This document shows, in pieces, positions 1 to 4,711 of a stretch of 5,523 nt of DNA (positions are counted from its first letter, which is position 1; the number at the start of each line of letters is the position of its first letter). This DNA comes from Chloroflexota bacterium (GTDB taxonomy: Bacteria > Chloroflexota > Limnocylindria > P2-11E), in contig JANXXG010000044.1 of the NCBI GenBank assembly GCA_025350745.1, positions 1-5,523 on the forward strand. Reading direction: 5' to 3'. The notes beneath the pieces were generated by a model that was not told the DNA's origin, did no database searches, and saw only the letters and a program-made list of their open reading frames with translations. The position numbers and the translations under genes are program-made.

Positions 1-128
1 CAGCGATCGCCGCGGGCGAGGATGCGGCCGAGTCGTGGTGGCCGGATGTTCGCGCCGTTCCCGCGGATATCCGCGAACGGCTTGGTCGGCCGGCCACCGA
101 CAGGAGTAAGGACCGGTCAGCCTCTTGA
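1..128 (+). CDS. C-terminal end of an unrecognised protein (5' partial)
   Basis: The frame whose codons begin at position 3 is open from the left edge to a TGA at 126-128. It reads 41 residues, beginning AIAAGEDAAESWWPDVRAVP and ending in a polar tail TDRSKDRSAS. Third positions are mostly G or C, as in the clear genes of this window, and this frame gives a more protein-like composition than the competing Arg/Pro/Gly-rich frames. The fragment is too short to assign a family. The segment PADIRERLGRP looks like a soluble helix, and no membrane segment is visible. The next promoter begins on top of this stop codon, so the gene ends here with no room for its own terminator before the next unit starts. 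Coding is likely; function is unknown. Confidence 0.6.
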   Translation, partial: AIAAGEDAAESWWPDVRAVPADIRERLGRPATDRSKDRSAS

Positions 129-152
129 CGCGCGCGCCGGCAGGTGTAGAAC
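125..152 (+). promoter_or_regulatory. sigma70-like promoter TTGACG-16-TAGAAC
   Basis: A -35 box TTGACG (125-130, five of six to consensus) and a -10 box TAGAAC (147-152, four of six) are separated by 16 bp. Transcription would start near 158-160, directly upstream of the short ORF and structured RNA. The -35 box overlaps the stop codon of the preceding gene. No transcript data support it; the call rests on box matches, spacing and position. Confidence 0.5.
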
Positions 153-202
153 AGGAGGCGGAGCTCCACACGCGGACCAACGAATGACATCGGAGGTCAC
201 AT

Positions 203-250
203 ATGGTTCGCATCCATCTTCGCTACGAGGTGCTCGAAGTCGATCGATGA
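203..250 (+). CDS. 15-codon small ORF (possible leader peptide)
   Basis: ATG at 203 starts a 15-residue ORF, MVRIHLRYEVLEVDR, ending at TGA 248-250. A strong Shine-Dalgarno sequence GGAGG (192-196) lies 6 nt before the ATG, better than the ribosome binding site of the following membrane-protein gene. The ORF sits about 43 nt after the predicted transcription start and immediately before a stable GC hairpin. The peptide has three Arg, three Val, two Leu and two Glu residues, without the run of one amino acid that marks a classic attenuation peptide. It may act by ribosome occupancy of the leader, or it may be a tiny protein in its own right. A longer ATG frame overlapping it at 183 lacks a well-placed ribosome binding site and has unconvincing composition. 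No family is recognised. Confidence 0.45.
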   Translation: MVRIHLRYEVLEVDR

Positions 251-251
251 C

Positions 252-270
252 GCCCCCGACGGAAGGGGGC
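252..270 (+). other. GC-rich hairpin just after the small ORF
   Basis: GCCCCC (252-257) pairs perfectly with GGGGGC (265-270) around a 7-nt loop. It begins one base after the stop codon of the small ORF, so a ribosome ending there would cover its 5' arm. No T-tract follows, so it does not look like an intrinsic terminator. Its G-run could alternatively pair with the C-run at 380-385. Confidence 0.5.
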
Positions 271-280
271 CCATTCGATC

Positions 281-383
281 GGGGACGCCGGTCACGAAGC
301 GTCGTGATCGAGACCACCGTTATCGGTGTCTCTCGCAGCGGACCGGTTTTCCGGCCAACACTTTGATATGACCCGGCGTCCCC
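281..383 (+). ncRNA. candidate structured RNA: multibranch junction closed by an 11-bp helix
   Basis: GGGGACGCCGG (281-291) is perfectly complementary to CCGGCGTCCCC (373-383). The 81 nt enclosed fold into three further hairpins. The first is TCACGA (292-297) with TCGTGA (302-307) around an AGCG loop. The second pairs CGAGA (309-313) with TCTCG (331-335) and CACCG (315-319) with CGGTG (324-328) around a TTAT loop. The third pairs CCGG (343-346) with CCGG (351-354) around TTTT, extended by GG (340-341) with CC (355-356) across a bulged A. A 16-nt stretch (357-372) is left single-stranded before the closing helix. This is the shape of an aptamer or small regulatory RNA, and it lies between a promoter and an intrinsic terminator. 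I do not recognise the signature of any riboswitch class, RNase P, tmRNA, SRP RNA or T-box. Folding was done by eye; the helices are directly visible, the function is inferred. Confidence 0.55.
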
Positions 384-410
384 CCGTGGGACCAACTGTC
401 TGGTAGTTCA

Positions 411-447
411 CAGAGGCCCTCGCTCCGGCGAGGGCTTTCTGTTGTCT
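411..447 (+). terminator. intrinsic terminator before the membrane-protein gene
   Basis: GCCCTCGC (416-423) pairs perfectly with GCGAGGGC (428-435) around a TCCG loop. The stem can extend outward through CAGA (411-414) with TCTG (438-441) across a small bulge. The following bases TTTCTGTTGTCT (436-447) are T-rich, a fair T-tract for such a GC-rich genome. It ends only about 11-18 nt before the GTG start at 459 and no promoter is evident between them. It therefore either ends a separate small-RNA unit or acts as an attenuator of the downstream gene. Confidence 0.7.
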
Positions 448-458
448 AGGCTGCGGCG

Positions 459-1529
459 GTGACCGATGACATCGCAGAGACCGAGTGGCAGTGGTTCCGC
501 CGCGCCGTTCGCGACTCGCTCCTGCGGCCGCGGCGCTTCGCGGCGAGCCTCGCCGGCGAGCACTACGGTCTCGCCGGCGTCCTGGTGGCGATCCTCGCCG
601 GGATGGCCTTGTCGGTGTCCGTCGACTCCCTCGTCGTCGCATCGAAGGGTCTGGATCCGCTGGACTTCACCGGCCGGATGATCGCGGACGCAGCCTTCCT
701 CGGCCTACGCCTCGCGATCCTCGCGGCGCTCGTGTCCGGGGCGGTCGCGCTGTTCATGCGGCTCGTGCGGCACACGGAGCTGTCCATCGATCGCGCCTAC
801 ACCTCGGTCACGTTCGCGCTCACGCCGCTCCTCGTGACCCCACTTCTCGCCGCGACCCTCGCGATCGTCCCCGAGTCGCTGCCGCTCGTCGGGCTGTTCG
901 CGGTCGCGCTGCTCGCGCGCCTGCTGTACGGCGTCCTCATCAACCTGCGGCCGCTCGCACCGCTGCCGCTCGCCATCGTCGCCCTGCTCATCGTCGTCGC
1001 GAGCGTGCCGGCGACGCTGCCGGATCAGGTCTCGCGGATCGAGTTCACCGCGCTGGCGTACCAGCCGACATTCGCGGCAGAGCGACCGGCCACCCCCGCG
1101 ACCGGACGGACGATCGCGGGCGAGGGCTACGAGCTGACGATGCCCGCGCGTTGGAAGCAGGTCACCCTCGGTCTGCCGGGTGAGATCGGCCGGTTCGAGA
1201 CCGACACCGACGTCCTGGTCGTGATGCGAGCAGCCGGGAGCGCGTTCGTCACGCCCGACAGCTACGCCGAGAACGTCGCGATCCCGTGGCGGCGGGGCCT
1301 GGACAATGTGAGCGCGAGCCGGTCCGTCTTCCGGATCCGCACGCTCGTGGTGCTGGATGACGTCTACACCGGCACGGTGGGCGGGCGGCCGGAGCTCCTG
1401 CGCCAGTTCACGGCAGTGGTCGGCGCCCAGGGCATCGCGCTGCTCTTCCGCTACATCGAACCGAACGAGGTGCAGGCCTTGAGCGAGTCGGCGGCGATCG
1501 TCGCCACGTGGCGCGCGCTGGGGCGCTAG
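459..1529 (+). CDS. Five-TM Yip1-like membrane protein with a soluble C-terminal domain
   Basis: This 356-residue protein starts at GTG 459; the only upstream ribosome-binding hint is TAGG (447-450). After a basic, amphipathic N-terminus (residues 1-37, containing RDSLLRPRRF) come five hydrophobic segments at about 38-60, 76-100, 112-137, 140-162 and 168-186. The arrangement resembles the Yip1/DUF1282 group of bacterial membrane proteins. An Ala/Pro/Thr-rich linker (about 195-218) leads to a soluble domain (about 219-356). That domain opens with GYELTMPARW, like the 'Y.l..P..W' start of PsbP/DUF1795-type domains, and continues in alternating beta-like stretches to the end. Function is unknown; it probably sits in the cytoplasmic membrane with the C-terminal domain on one face. 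The gene follows a structured leader and terminator, and it converges with mec, sharing its stop codon bases. Coding is strongly supported; the family calls are by pattern only. Confidence 0.85.
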   Translation: MTDDIAETEWQWFRRAVRDSLLRPRRFAASLAGEHYGLAGVLVAILAGMALSVSVDSLVVASKGLDPLDFTGRMIADAAFLGLRLAILAALVSGAVALFMRLVRHTELSIDRAYTSVTFALTPLLVTPLLAATLAIVPESLPLVGLFAVALLARLLYGVLINLRPLAPLPLAIVALLIVVASVPATLPDQVSRIEFTALAYQPTFAAERPATPATGRTIAGEGYELTMPARWKQVTLGLPGEIGRFETDTDVLVVMRAAGSAFVTPDSYAENVAIPWRRGLDNVSASRSVFRIRTLVVLDDVYTGTVGGRPELLRQFTAVVGAQGIALLFRYIEPNEVQALSESAAIVATWRALGR

Positions 1530-1927
1530 GCCAGATCCACTTCGCTGACCCATCCGTCGCGCACCCGATATGCGCGGATCTCCGGATGGGTGTCGCGCAG
1601 CGAGACGAGCACGTAGAACGCATCGGGATAGTGGGCTTCTGCTCGATCGGTCGGCGAGGGATACGGCTGCGTGATCGGGTGGCTGTGATAGATCGCGACG
1701 AGCTCCTCCCCCTTCGCGTCCATGTCGCGGAATGCGCGGAGCTGCTCGCGTGGATCGATCGCGTACCGCGTCACCGGCGCCGGATGCGCGTTCGCGCAGC
1801 GGATGACGCGTCTCGCATCACTTCCGGTGCCCGCGATGAGGCCGCAGGCCTCCTTCGGCGCGTCGGCCTGAGCATGCGCGAGGATCTCATCGCGCAGCTC
1901 CATCGAAAGGGCAAGGCGCTCGGTCAC
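1526..1927 (-). CDS. mec: JAMM/MPN metalloprotease Mec, CysO-cysteine peptidase
   Basis: This 133-residue protein carries the complete JAMM zinc-protease signature: Glu26 in the segment PKEACGLIAG, then His81-Ser-His83 followed by seven residues, Ser91 and Asp94 (HSHPITQPYPSPTD). His81, His83 and Asp94 should bind zinc, and Glu26 should activate water. In Mycobacterium tuberculosis the homologous Mec releases cysteine from the CysO-cysteine adduct, restoring the CysO Gly-Gly end; location after cysO and cysM here strongly suggests the same role. The length is normal for this compact, single-domain group. The GTG start at 1927 overlaps the cysO stop by four bases (GTGA), indicating translational coupling. 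An in-frame ATG at 1901-1903 would remove only eight residues. The gene ends in TAG within CTAG, shared with the convergent membrane-protein gene. Other JAMM roles are possible, but the neighbours favour this one. Confidence 0.92.
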   Translation of the reverse strand: MTERLALSMELRDEILAHAQADAPKEACGLIAGTGSDARRVIRCANAHPAPVTRYAIDPREQLRAFRDMDAKGEELVAIYHSHPITQPYPSPTDRAEAHYPDAFYVLVSLRDTHPEIRAYRVRDGWVSEVDLA

Positions 1928-2199
1928 CCGCCGGCCATCGCCGGAATGACCATGACCTCGCTGCCGTCCGGGACCGCGGTCGTGAGGCCGCCTGAGCCAC
2001 GCGCGTCCGCGTCGCCGACGTAGACGTTGACGTACGAGCGGATGCCACCCTGATCGTCGAGGATCCGCGACCGGAATCCCGGATGGCGGCGGTCGATGTC
2101 GGCGAACACCTCGTCGAGGGTCGCCCCCGTCGCCTCGATCTTGGTCACGCCGCCGACGCTGTCGCGCAGCGTGCCCGGCAACCGAACCGTCACGGTCAT
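1924..2199 (-). CDS. cysO: CysO-type ubiquitin-like sulfur carrier protein
   Basis: This 91-residue protein of the ThiS/MoaD beta-grasp family begins MTVTVRLPGTLRD and ends in IPAMAGG. The terminal Gly-Gly is the functional end. In the known CysO pathway it is adenylated by a MoeZ/MoeB-type enzyme, converted to a thiocarboxylate, and passes its sulfur to the CysM-bound aminoacrylate, giving a CysO-cysteine adduct. Visible family features are the N-terminal beta strand, the TLDEVFADIDRRHPGF helix region, the IRSYVNVYVGD strand, and the PDGSEVMVIPA segment before the tail. The ATG at 2199 is preferred over a start at 2226 that would add nine residues inside cysM. It is preceded by GGGAG (2207-2211) with 7 nt spacing, embedded in the last codons of cysM. 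It lies 4 nt after the cysM stop and overlaps mec by four bases. No activating adenylyltransferase lies in the window. Confidence 0.93.
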   Translation of the reverse strand: MTVTVRLPGTLRDSVGGVTKIEATGATLDEVFADIDRRHPGFRSRILDDQGGIRSYVNVYVGDADARGSGGLTTAVPDGSEVMVIPAMAGG

Positions 2200-2203
2200 G
2201 TCG

Positions 2204-3115
2204 TCACTCCCACATCGGCGTCGCAAGGTAGCGCTCCCCGCCGTCTGCCAATAACGCTACGACCACGCCTTGGTGTTCCCGAGCGACGGCGACCGCCGCG
2301 CTGAGCGCGCCGCCACCCGACGGTCCGCTGAAGATCCCTTCTTCGCGGGCGAGCCGTCGCGCCATCGCCATCGCGTCGTCGGTCGAGACGGCTCGGTGCT
2401 CGTCCGCGAGGGACTCGTCCCAGATCGCCGGGCGGATCGCGGTGGCCATGTGCTTCCAGCCCTCGATGCCGTGGAGCGCATCGTCCGGCTGCGCCGCGAT
2501 GATGCGCACACCTCTTGGCCGAAGGGCCCGCGACACGCCGACCACCGTGCCGGACGTACCCACCCCGGCGACCAGATGCGTGATCCGCCCGCCGGTCTGC
2601 TCCCACAGCTCGGGACCGGTGGTCAGGGCGTGCGCGAGGGGGTTCGCGGGGTTCGAGTACTGATCCAGATAGACGTACGCCGCATCGCCGGCCTTCTCGC
2701 GCGCCGCCAGGATCGCCCCGTCGCTGCCGGCAAGGGGATCGGTCAGCGTGATCCGCGCGCCGAATGCGGCCGCGATGCGGCGGCGCTCGACCGAGATCTT
2801 GTCCGGCATGCAGAGCTCGACCGGGTGGCCGCGGACCGCGCCGACGAGGGCGAGCGCCACACCGGTGTTGCCGCTCGTCGCATCCAACAACGTCTTCCCT
2901 GCGAGGTCCAGCCGATCCTCGGCGTCGATCACCATCCAGAGCGCAGCGCGGTCCTTCACACTGCCACCGGGGTTGAACGACTCGAGCTTCGCCCACAGCT
3001 CGCCGCGCAGCCCGGCGCCGATGCGACGGAGGGGAACGAGCGGCGTGTCACCGATGAAGGCGAGGATCGTGCCTGCGACGCGCCGCTTGACCTGATCGCG
3101 CGCGAGCTTGATCAG
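2204..3115 (-). CDS. cysM: PLP-dependent cysteine synthase, CysM type, with a probable CTG start
   Basis: The enzyme exchanges the leaving group of an activated serine for sulfur, here probably supplied by the CysO thiocarboxylate. Counting from the CTG at 3113-3115 it is 303 residues, a usual family length. Hallmarks in order: IGDTPLVPL (21-29), NPGGSVKDR (48-56) with PLP lysine Lys54, TSGNTG (80-85), YLDQYSNPANP, the phosphate-binding GVGTSGT (184-190), and GPSGGGAL (264-271) with the serine expected to contact the PLP ring nitrogen. The IGDTPLV motif lies upstream of the first GTG in frame (2959), so a start there would delete essential sequence. Between 2959 and the upstream regulator gene there is no in-frame ATG, GTG or TTG. 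CTG 3113 is the best candidate: GGAGAG (3125-3130) lies 9 nt before it and it overlaps the regulator's TGA as CTGA. Preference for O-phosphoserine over O-acetylserine cannot be settled by eye. Confidence 0.92.
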   Translation of the reverse strand: MIKLARDQVKRRVAGTILAFIGDTPLVPLRRIGAGLRGELWAKLESFNPGGSVKDRAALWMVIDAEDRLDLAGKTLLDATSGNTGVALALVGAVRGHPVELCMPDKISVERRRIAAAFGARITLTDPLAGSDGAILAAREKAGDAAYVYLDQYSNPANPLAHALTTGPELWEQTGGRITHLVAGVGTSGTVVGVSRALRPRGVRIIAAQPDDALHGIEGWKHMATAIRPAIWDESLADEHRAVSTDDAMAMARRLAREEGIFSGPSGGGALSAAVAVAREHQGVVVALLADGGERYLATPMWE

Positions 3116-3116
3116 G
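3091..3116. repeat. Inverted repeat across the regulator-cysM junction
   Basis: CCTGATC (3091-3097) and GATCAGG (3110-3116) form a perfect 7-bp inverted repeat around a 12-nt loop. In the - strand mRNA this hairpin would hold the stop codon of the HTH-TPR gene and the proposed CTG start of cysM in its 5' arm. It could limit cysM translation unless ribosomes arrive from the upstream gene. It also encodes ordinary residues, so chance is possible. Confidence 0.4.
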
Positions 3117-4401
3117 CTTGGACGCTCTCCAGGGCGCGACGCGCCAGGCGGAGGGCCTCCTCGCTGTCGCCGGACCCTTCGGCCGCGTGCGACCAGCGGT
3201 CGAAGATCATCCGCAACAGGTGCGGCGCCCGATCCTCGGCCAGCTGACGGGCGTCCTGGAACGACTTCCGTCCCGCCGTCCCGCTCGAGGTCATCTTGAG
3301 CTCGCCGATGAGCACGAGGGACCGGATCTGTGCGTCGATCTGGTCCACCTTCCGCGCGAACTTCAGGGCGACGTGCGCGAGCTCCATCGCCTTTTCCGGC
3401 TCGCCCTTCGCGGTGATCTCCGCCTCGGTCGTCCGGATGGATGCGAGCGTTCCGTCCCGCCTGGTCTCTTCGGCGAGCCTCGCGCCGCGGGCCAGACTCT
3501 CGTGGGCCCGCTCGCGGCTGCCGTATTCGGCGTACTGGACCGCGATGTTGTCGAGGGTGCAGGCGACGAGGTCGAGCGCGCTGAGCTCCTCGTACACCTG
3601 TAGCGACCGCTGGTTGTATCGGATCGCGAGCTCGACATCGCCCTGCAGGTGGTGCGCCCGCGCCAGGCCGGCGTACATCGCGCCGAGCGAACGGCGATCG
3701 CTGAATTGATCAGCGAGCGCGATGGCCCGCTCGTAGATGGGCATCGCCTCTTTCGGCTTTCGCTGGTTCGTGAGCATGACGCCGAGCTCGGCAAGGCGAC
3801 GGAAGTGGAACGTCGGATCGCTGATGAGACCGTCCTCGCACCCTTTCAGCACTTCACGGAGCAGGCGGATCGAATCGTCATAGGCGTACGTCTTTGCGTA
3901 GCTCGCGGCGAGGACGGCTTTGACCCGCAGCTGCTCTTCGTCGTCACCCAGCAGCTCCGCCATCCGCTGCGCGCGCTCGATGACCGGGAAGGCCTGCTTC
4001 GCCTCCCCGGTCTGGTTGTATGCGATCGCGAGATAGCGCAGCCGAACGAGCTGGTCCGAAGGCGTCAGCCCTTCGTCGAGCGCTTCGAGCAGCGGGACGG
4101 CGTCCCGGCCCATGCCCTGCTCCACCAGCCGGCGAGCCTCGATGAGGTCGTACTGCGGCGCGGCGGGTGAGGGCGAGCCGCCCAGGAGATCCGATGGCTG
4201 GACGCCGAGTCTGCCGGCGATGTGCTCGAGGGCCTTCATCGAGGCGCGTGTCCGGCCCGACTCGAGCATGGAGATGTAGGCCTTCGTGTACTGCGGCTCG
4301 GCGAGCTGGGCCTGGGTGAGGCCGCGCGCCGTGCGAAGGGACCGGATGCGCGCGCCGACGTCCGCGGTCAGGGCCGAACGGATCGCGTTGCCGATGGCCA
4401 T
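3112..4401 (-). CDS. Xre-family HTH regulator with C-terminal TPR array
   Basis: This 429-residue protein starts at ATG 4401. An HTH_3/Xre DNA-binding domain covers about 16-73, with GLTQAQLAE and TKAYISMLESGR as the helix-turn-helix core. A short Ser/Pro/Ala linker (76-82) follows. The remainder is about eight TPR-like helical pairs at roughly 119-152, 158-190, 201-234, 239-272, 278-311, 318-351, 359-390 and 396-427. The clearest is MYAGLARAHHLQGDVELAIR, with the Gly and Ala spacing of TPR units. This architecture suits a transcription factor whose TPR superhelix binds a peptide or protein ligand, as in RRNPP regulators; whether this one does is unknown. It is the first gene of the cysM-cysO-mec operon, overlapping cysM, and its promoter carries a tandem repeat, so autoregulation and control of cysteine synthesis are likely. 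A GTG start at 4410 would fall inside the -10 box and is less likely. Confidence 0.9.
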   Translation of the reverse strand: MAIGNAIRSALTADVGARIRSLRTARGLTQAQLAEPQYTKAYISMLESGRTRASMKALEHIAGRLGVQPSDLLGGSPSPAAPQYDLIEARRLVEQGMGRDAVPLLEALDEGLTPSDQLVRLRYLAIAYNQTGEAKQAFPVIERAQRMAELLGDDEEQLRVKAVLAASYAKTYAYDDSIRLLREVLKGCEDGLISDPTFHFRRLAELGVMLTNQRKPKEAMPIYERAIALADQFSDRRSLGAMYAGLARAHHLQGDVELAIRYNQRSLQVYEELSALDLVACTLDNIAVQYAEYGSRERAHESLARGARLAEETRRDGTLASIRTTEAEITAKGEPEKAMELAHVALKFARKVDQIDAQIRSLVLIGELKMTSSGTAGRKSFQDARQLAEDRAPHLLRMIFDRWSHAAEGSGDSEEALRLARRALESVQA

Positions 4402-4408
4402 CGGTGCC

Positions 4409-4437
4409 ACTTTACCGACCGCTCAACGGGTGGTCAA
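4409..4437 (-). promoter_or_regulatory. Operon promoter TTGACC-17-TAAAGT (leaderless start)
   Basis: On the - strand a -35 box TTGACC (4432-4437, five of six to consensus) and a -10 box TAAAGT (4409-4414, four of six) are separated by the optimal 17 bp. The expected start point, about seven bases past the -10, falls on or next to the A of the ATG at 4401, implying a leaderless mRNA. This agrees with the absence of any Shine-Dalgarno sequence before the gene. It would drive the regulator, cysM, cysO and mec. Confidence 0.6.
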
Positions 4438-4461
4438 ACGCCGCTTAACGTGGTCAGACCG
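4419..4461. repeat. Imperfect tandem direct repeat over the operon promoter
   Basis: Two adjacent copies, 4419-4440 (22 bp) and 4441-4461 (21 bp), share CCGCT, then C or T, AACG, then TGGTCA, then A or G, then AC. The first copy has two extra G before TGGTCA. The first copy covers the -35 box and most of the spacer; the second lies directly upstream. The period of about two helical turns places both on one face of the DNA, as expected for a cooperative operator. The HTH protein encoded just downstream is the natural candidate binder (inference). Confidence 0.6.
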
Positions 4462-4495
4462 GACCGCGAGCGGGGCGGTGCCGGTCGGGGTTAGG

Positions 4496-4513
4496 GCGGG
4501 CTCGGATGCCCGC
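4496..4513 (-). terminator. Possible GC hairpin terminator after the small peptide gene
   Basis: GCGGGC (4496-4501) and GCCCGC (4508-4513) form a perfect 6-bp inverted repeat with a 6-nt loop, about 75-90 nt past the small peptide gene on the - strand. There is no T-tract; the sequence after it on the - strand is CCTAACCCC. It could pause or end transcription before the operon promoter, but it could also be a chance pairing in GC-rich DNA. Confidence 0.25.
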
Positions 4514-4558
4514 GCGCGGTCTCCGGCTCGCGCCGGACGGGAGTCGCTGAGAACGCTC

Positions 4559-4579
4559 GCGAGGGTCGCGAGGGTCGCG
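4559..4579. repeat. Short tandem 9-mer repeat
   Basis: GCGAGGGTC occurs twice in tandem (4559-4567 and 4568-4576), followed by the first three bases of a third copy. It lies in the non-coding stretch just past the small peptide gene. No function is apparent; it is likely a slippage product. Confidence 0.5.
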
Positions 4580-4586
4580 GCGTCTG

Positions 4587-4703
4587 CTAGCAGTGGCCGG
4601 TGATCTCGCCGTCGCAGGCAGCAGCGGTGCCGACCAGCGGGGCGCTGAGGGTGAAGGCCATGGCGATCACGAAGACGATGCGGGCGATGAAACGTGCGGA
4701 CAT
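4587..4703 (-). CDS. Small exported peptide precursor, 38 aa, with two-cysteine tail
   Basis: ATG 4703 to TAG 4587-4589 encodes 38 residues. A consensus ribosome binding site GGAGG (4712-4716 on the - strand) lies 8 nt upstream, one of the best in the window. The N-terminus MSARFIARIVFVIAMA has two Arg followed by a hydrophobic core (about 9-24), and the segment ends GTAAAC. This is a standard Sec signal-peptide pattern with a possible cleavage after Ala29 (A-A-A). The predicted mature product is only CDGEITGHC, with a cysteine at each end that could form a disulfide ring. A lipobox reading (AAAC, lipid on Cys30) is less good because Ala replaces the usual Leu at -3. It lies 49 nt after the EamA gene and about 185 nt upstream of the HTH-TPR regulator, all on one strand. 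No family is recognised. Possible roles are a signal peptide for that regulator, a small lipopeptide, or an unknown secreted peptide. Confidence 0.65.
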   Translation of the reverse strand: MSARFIARIVFVIAMAFTLSAPLVGTAAACDGEITGHC

Positions 4704-4711
4704 TGGTGGGT

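Noticed and set aside
200..218. tRNA T-arm-like GGTTCGCATCC
   Set aside because: Position 58 of the arm would be C instead of A, the outer stem base pairs fail, and no acceptor or anticodon arm can be found nearby.
22..366. 114-codon + strand ORF across the left region
   Set aside because: Arg/Pro/Gly/Ser-rich with no family features. It crosses the end of the upstream gene, the promoter, the small ORF and the structured RNA, and no ribosome binding site is well placed for its ATG codons.
281..440. Known structured RNAs (tmRNA, RNase P, SRP RNA, T-box, 6C motif, ZTP and other common riboswitches)
   Set aside because: None of their conserved strings is present. The C-run at 380-385 recalls the 6C motif, but it sits mainly in a helix arm rather than in two C-rich loops. 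A covariance search is needed to be sure.
705..1553. 282-codon - strand ORF opposite the membrane-protein gene
   Set aside because: Composition is dominated by Arg, Asp, Glu, Gln and His, typical of an antisense shadow of a GC-rich gene. The + strand protein has clear membrane segments and accounts for this DNA.
1924..2226. Longer start for cysO at 2226
   Set aside because: It would overlap the end of cysM and add a nine-residue Arg-rich extension, whereas ATG 2199 has GGGAG at proper spacing and begins at the first beta strand.
2196..3247. Long ORFs overlapping cysM on both strands (+ 2270-3247 and - 2196-2996)
   Set aside because: They lie over a cysM with every catalytic motif intact and have low-complexity Arg-rich products, so they are shadows.
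4587..4703. Small peptide read as a lipoprotein
   Set aside because: The residues before Cys30 are A-A-A rather than Leu/Val-x-x, so ordinary signal-peptidase cleavage after Ala29 fits better, though lipidation is not excluded.
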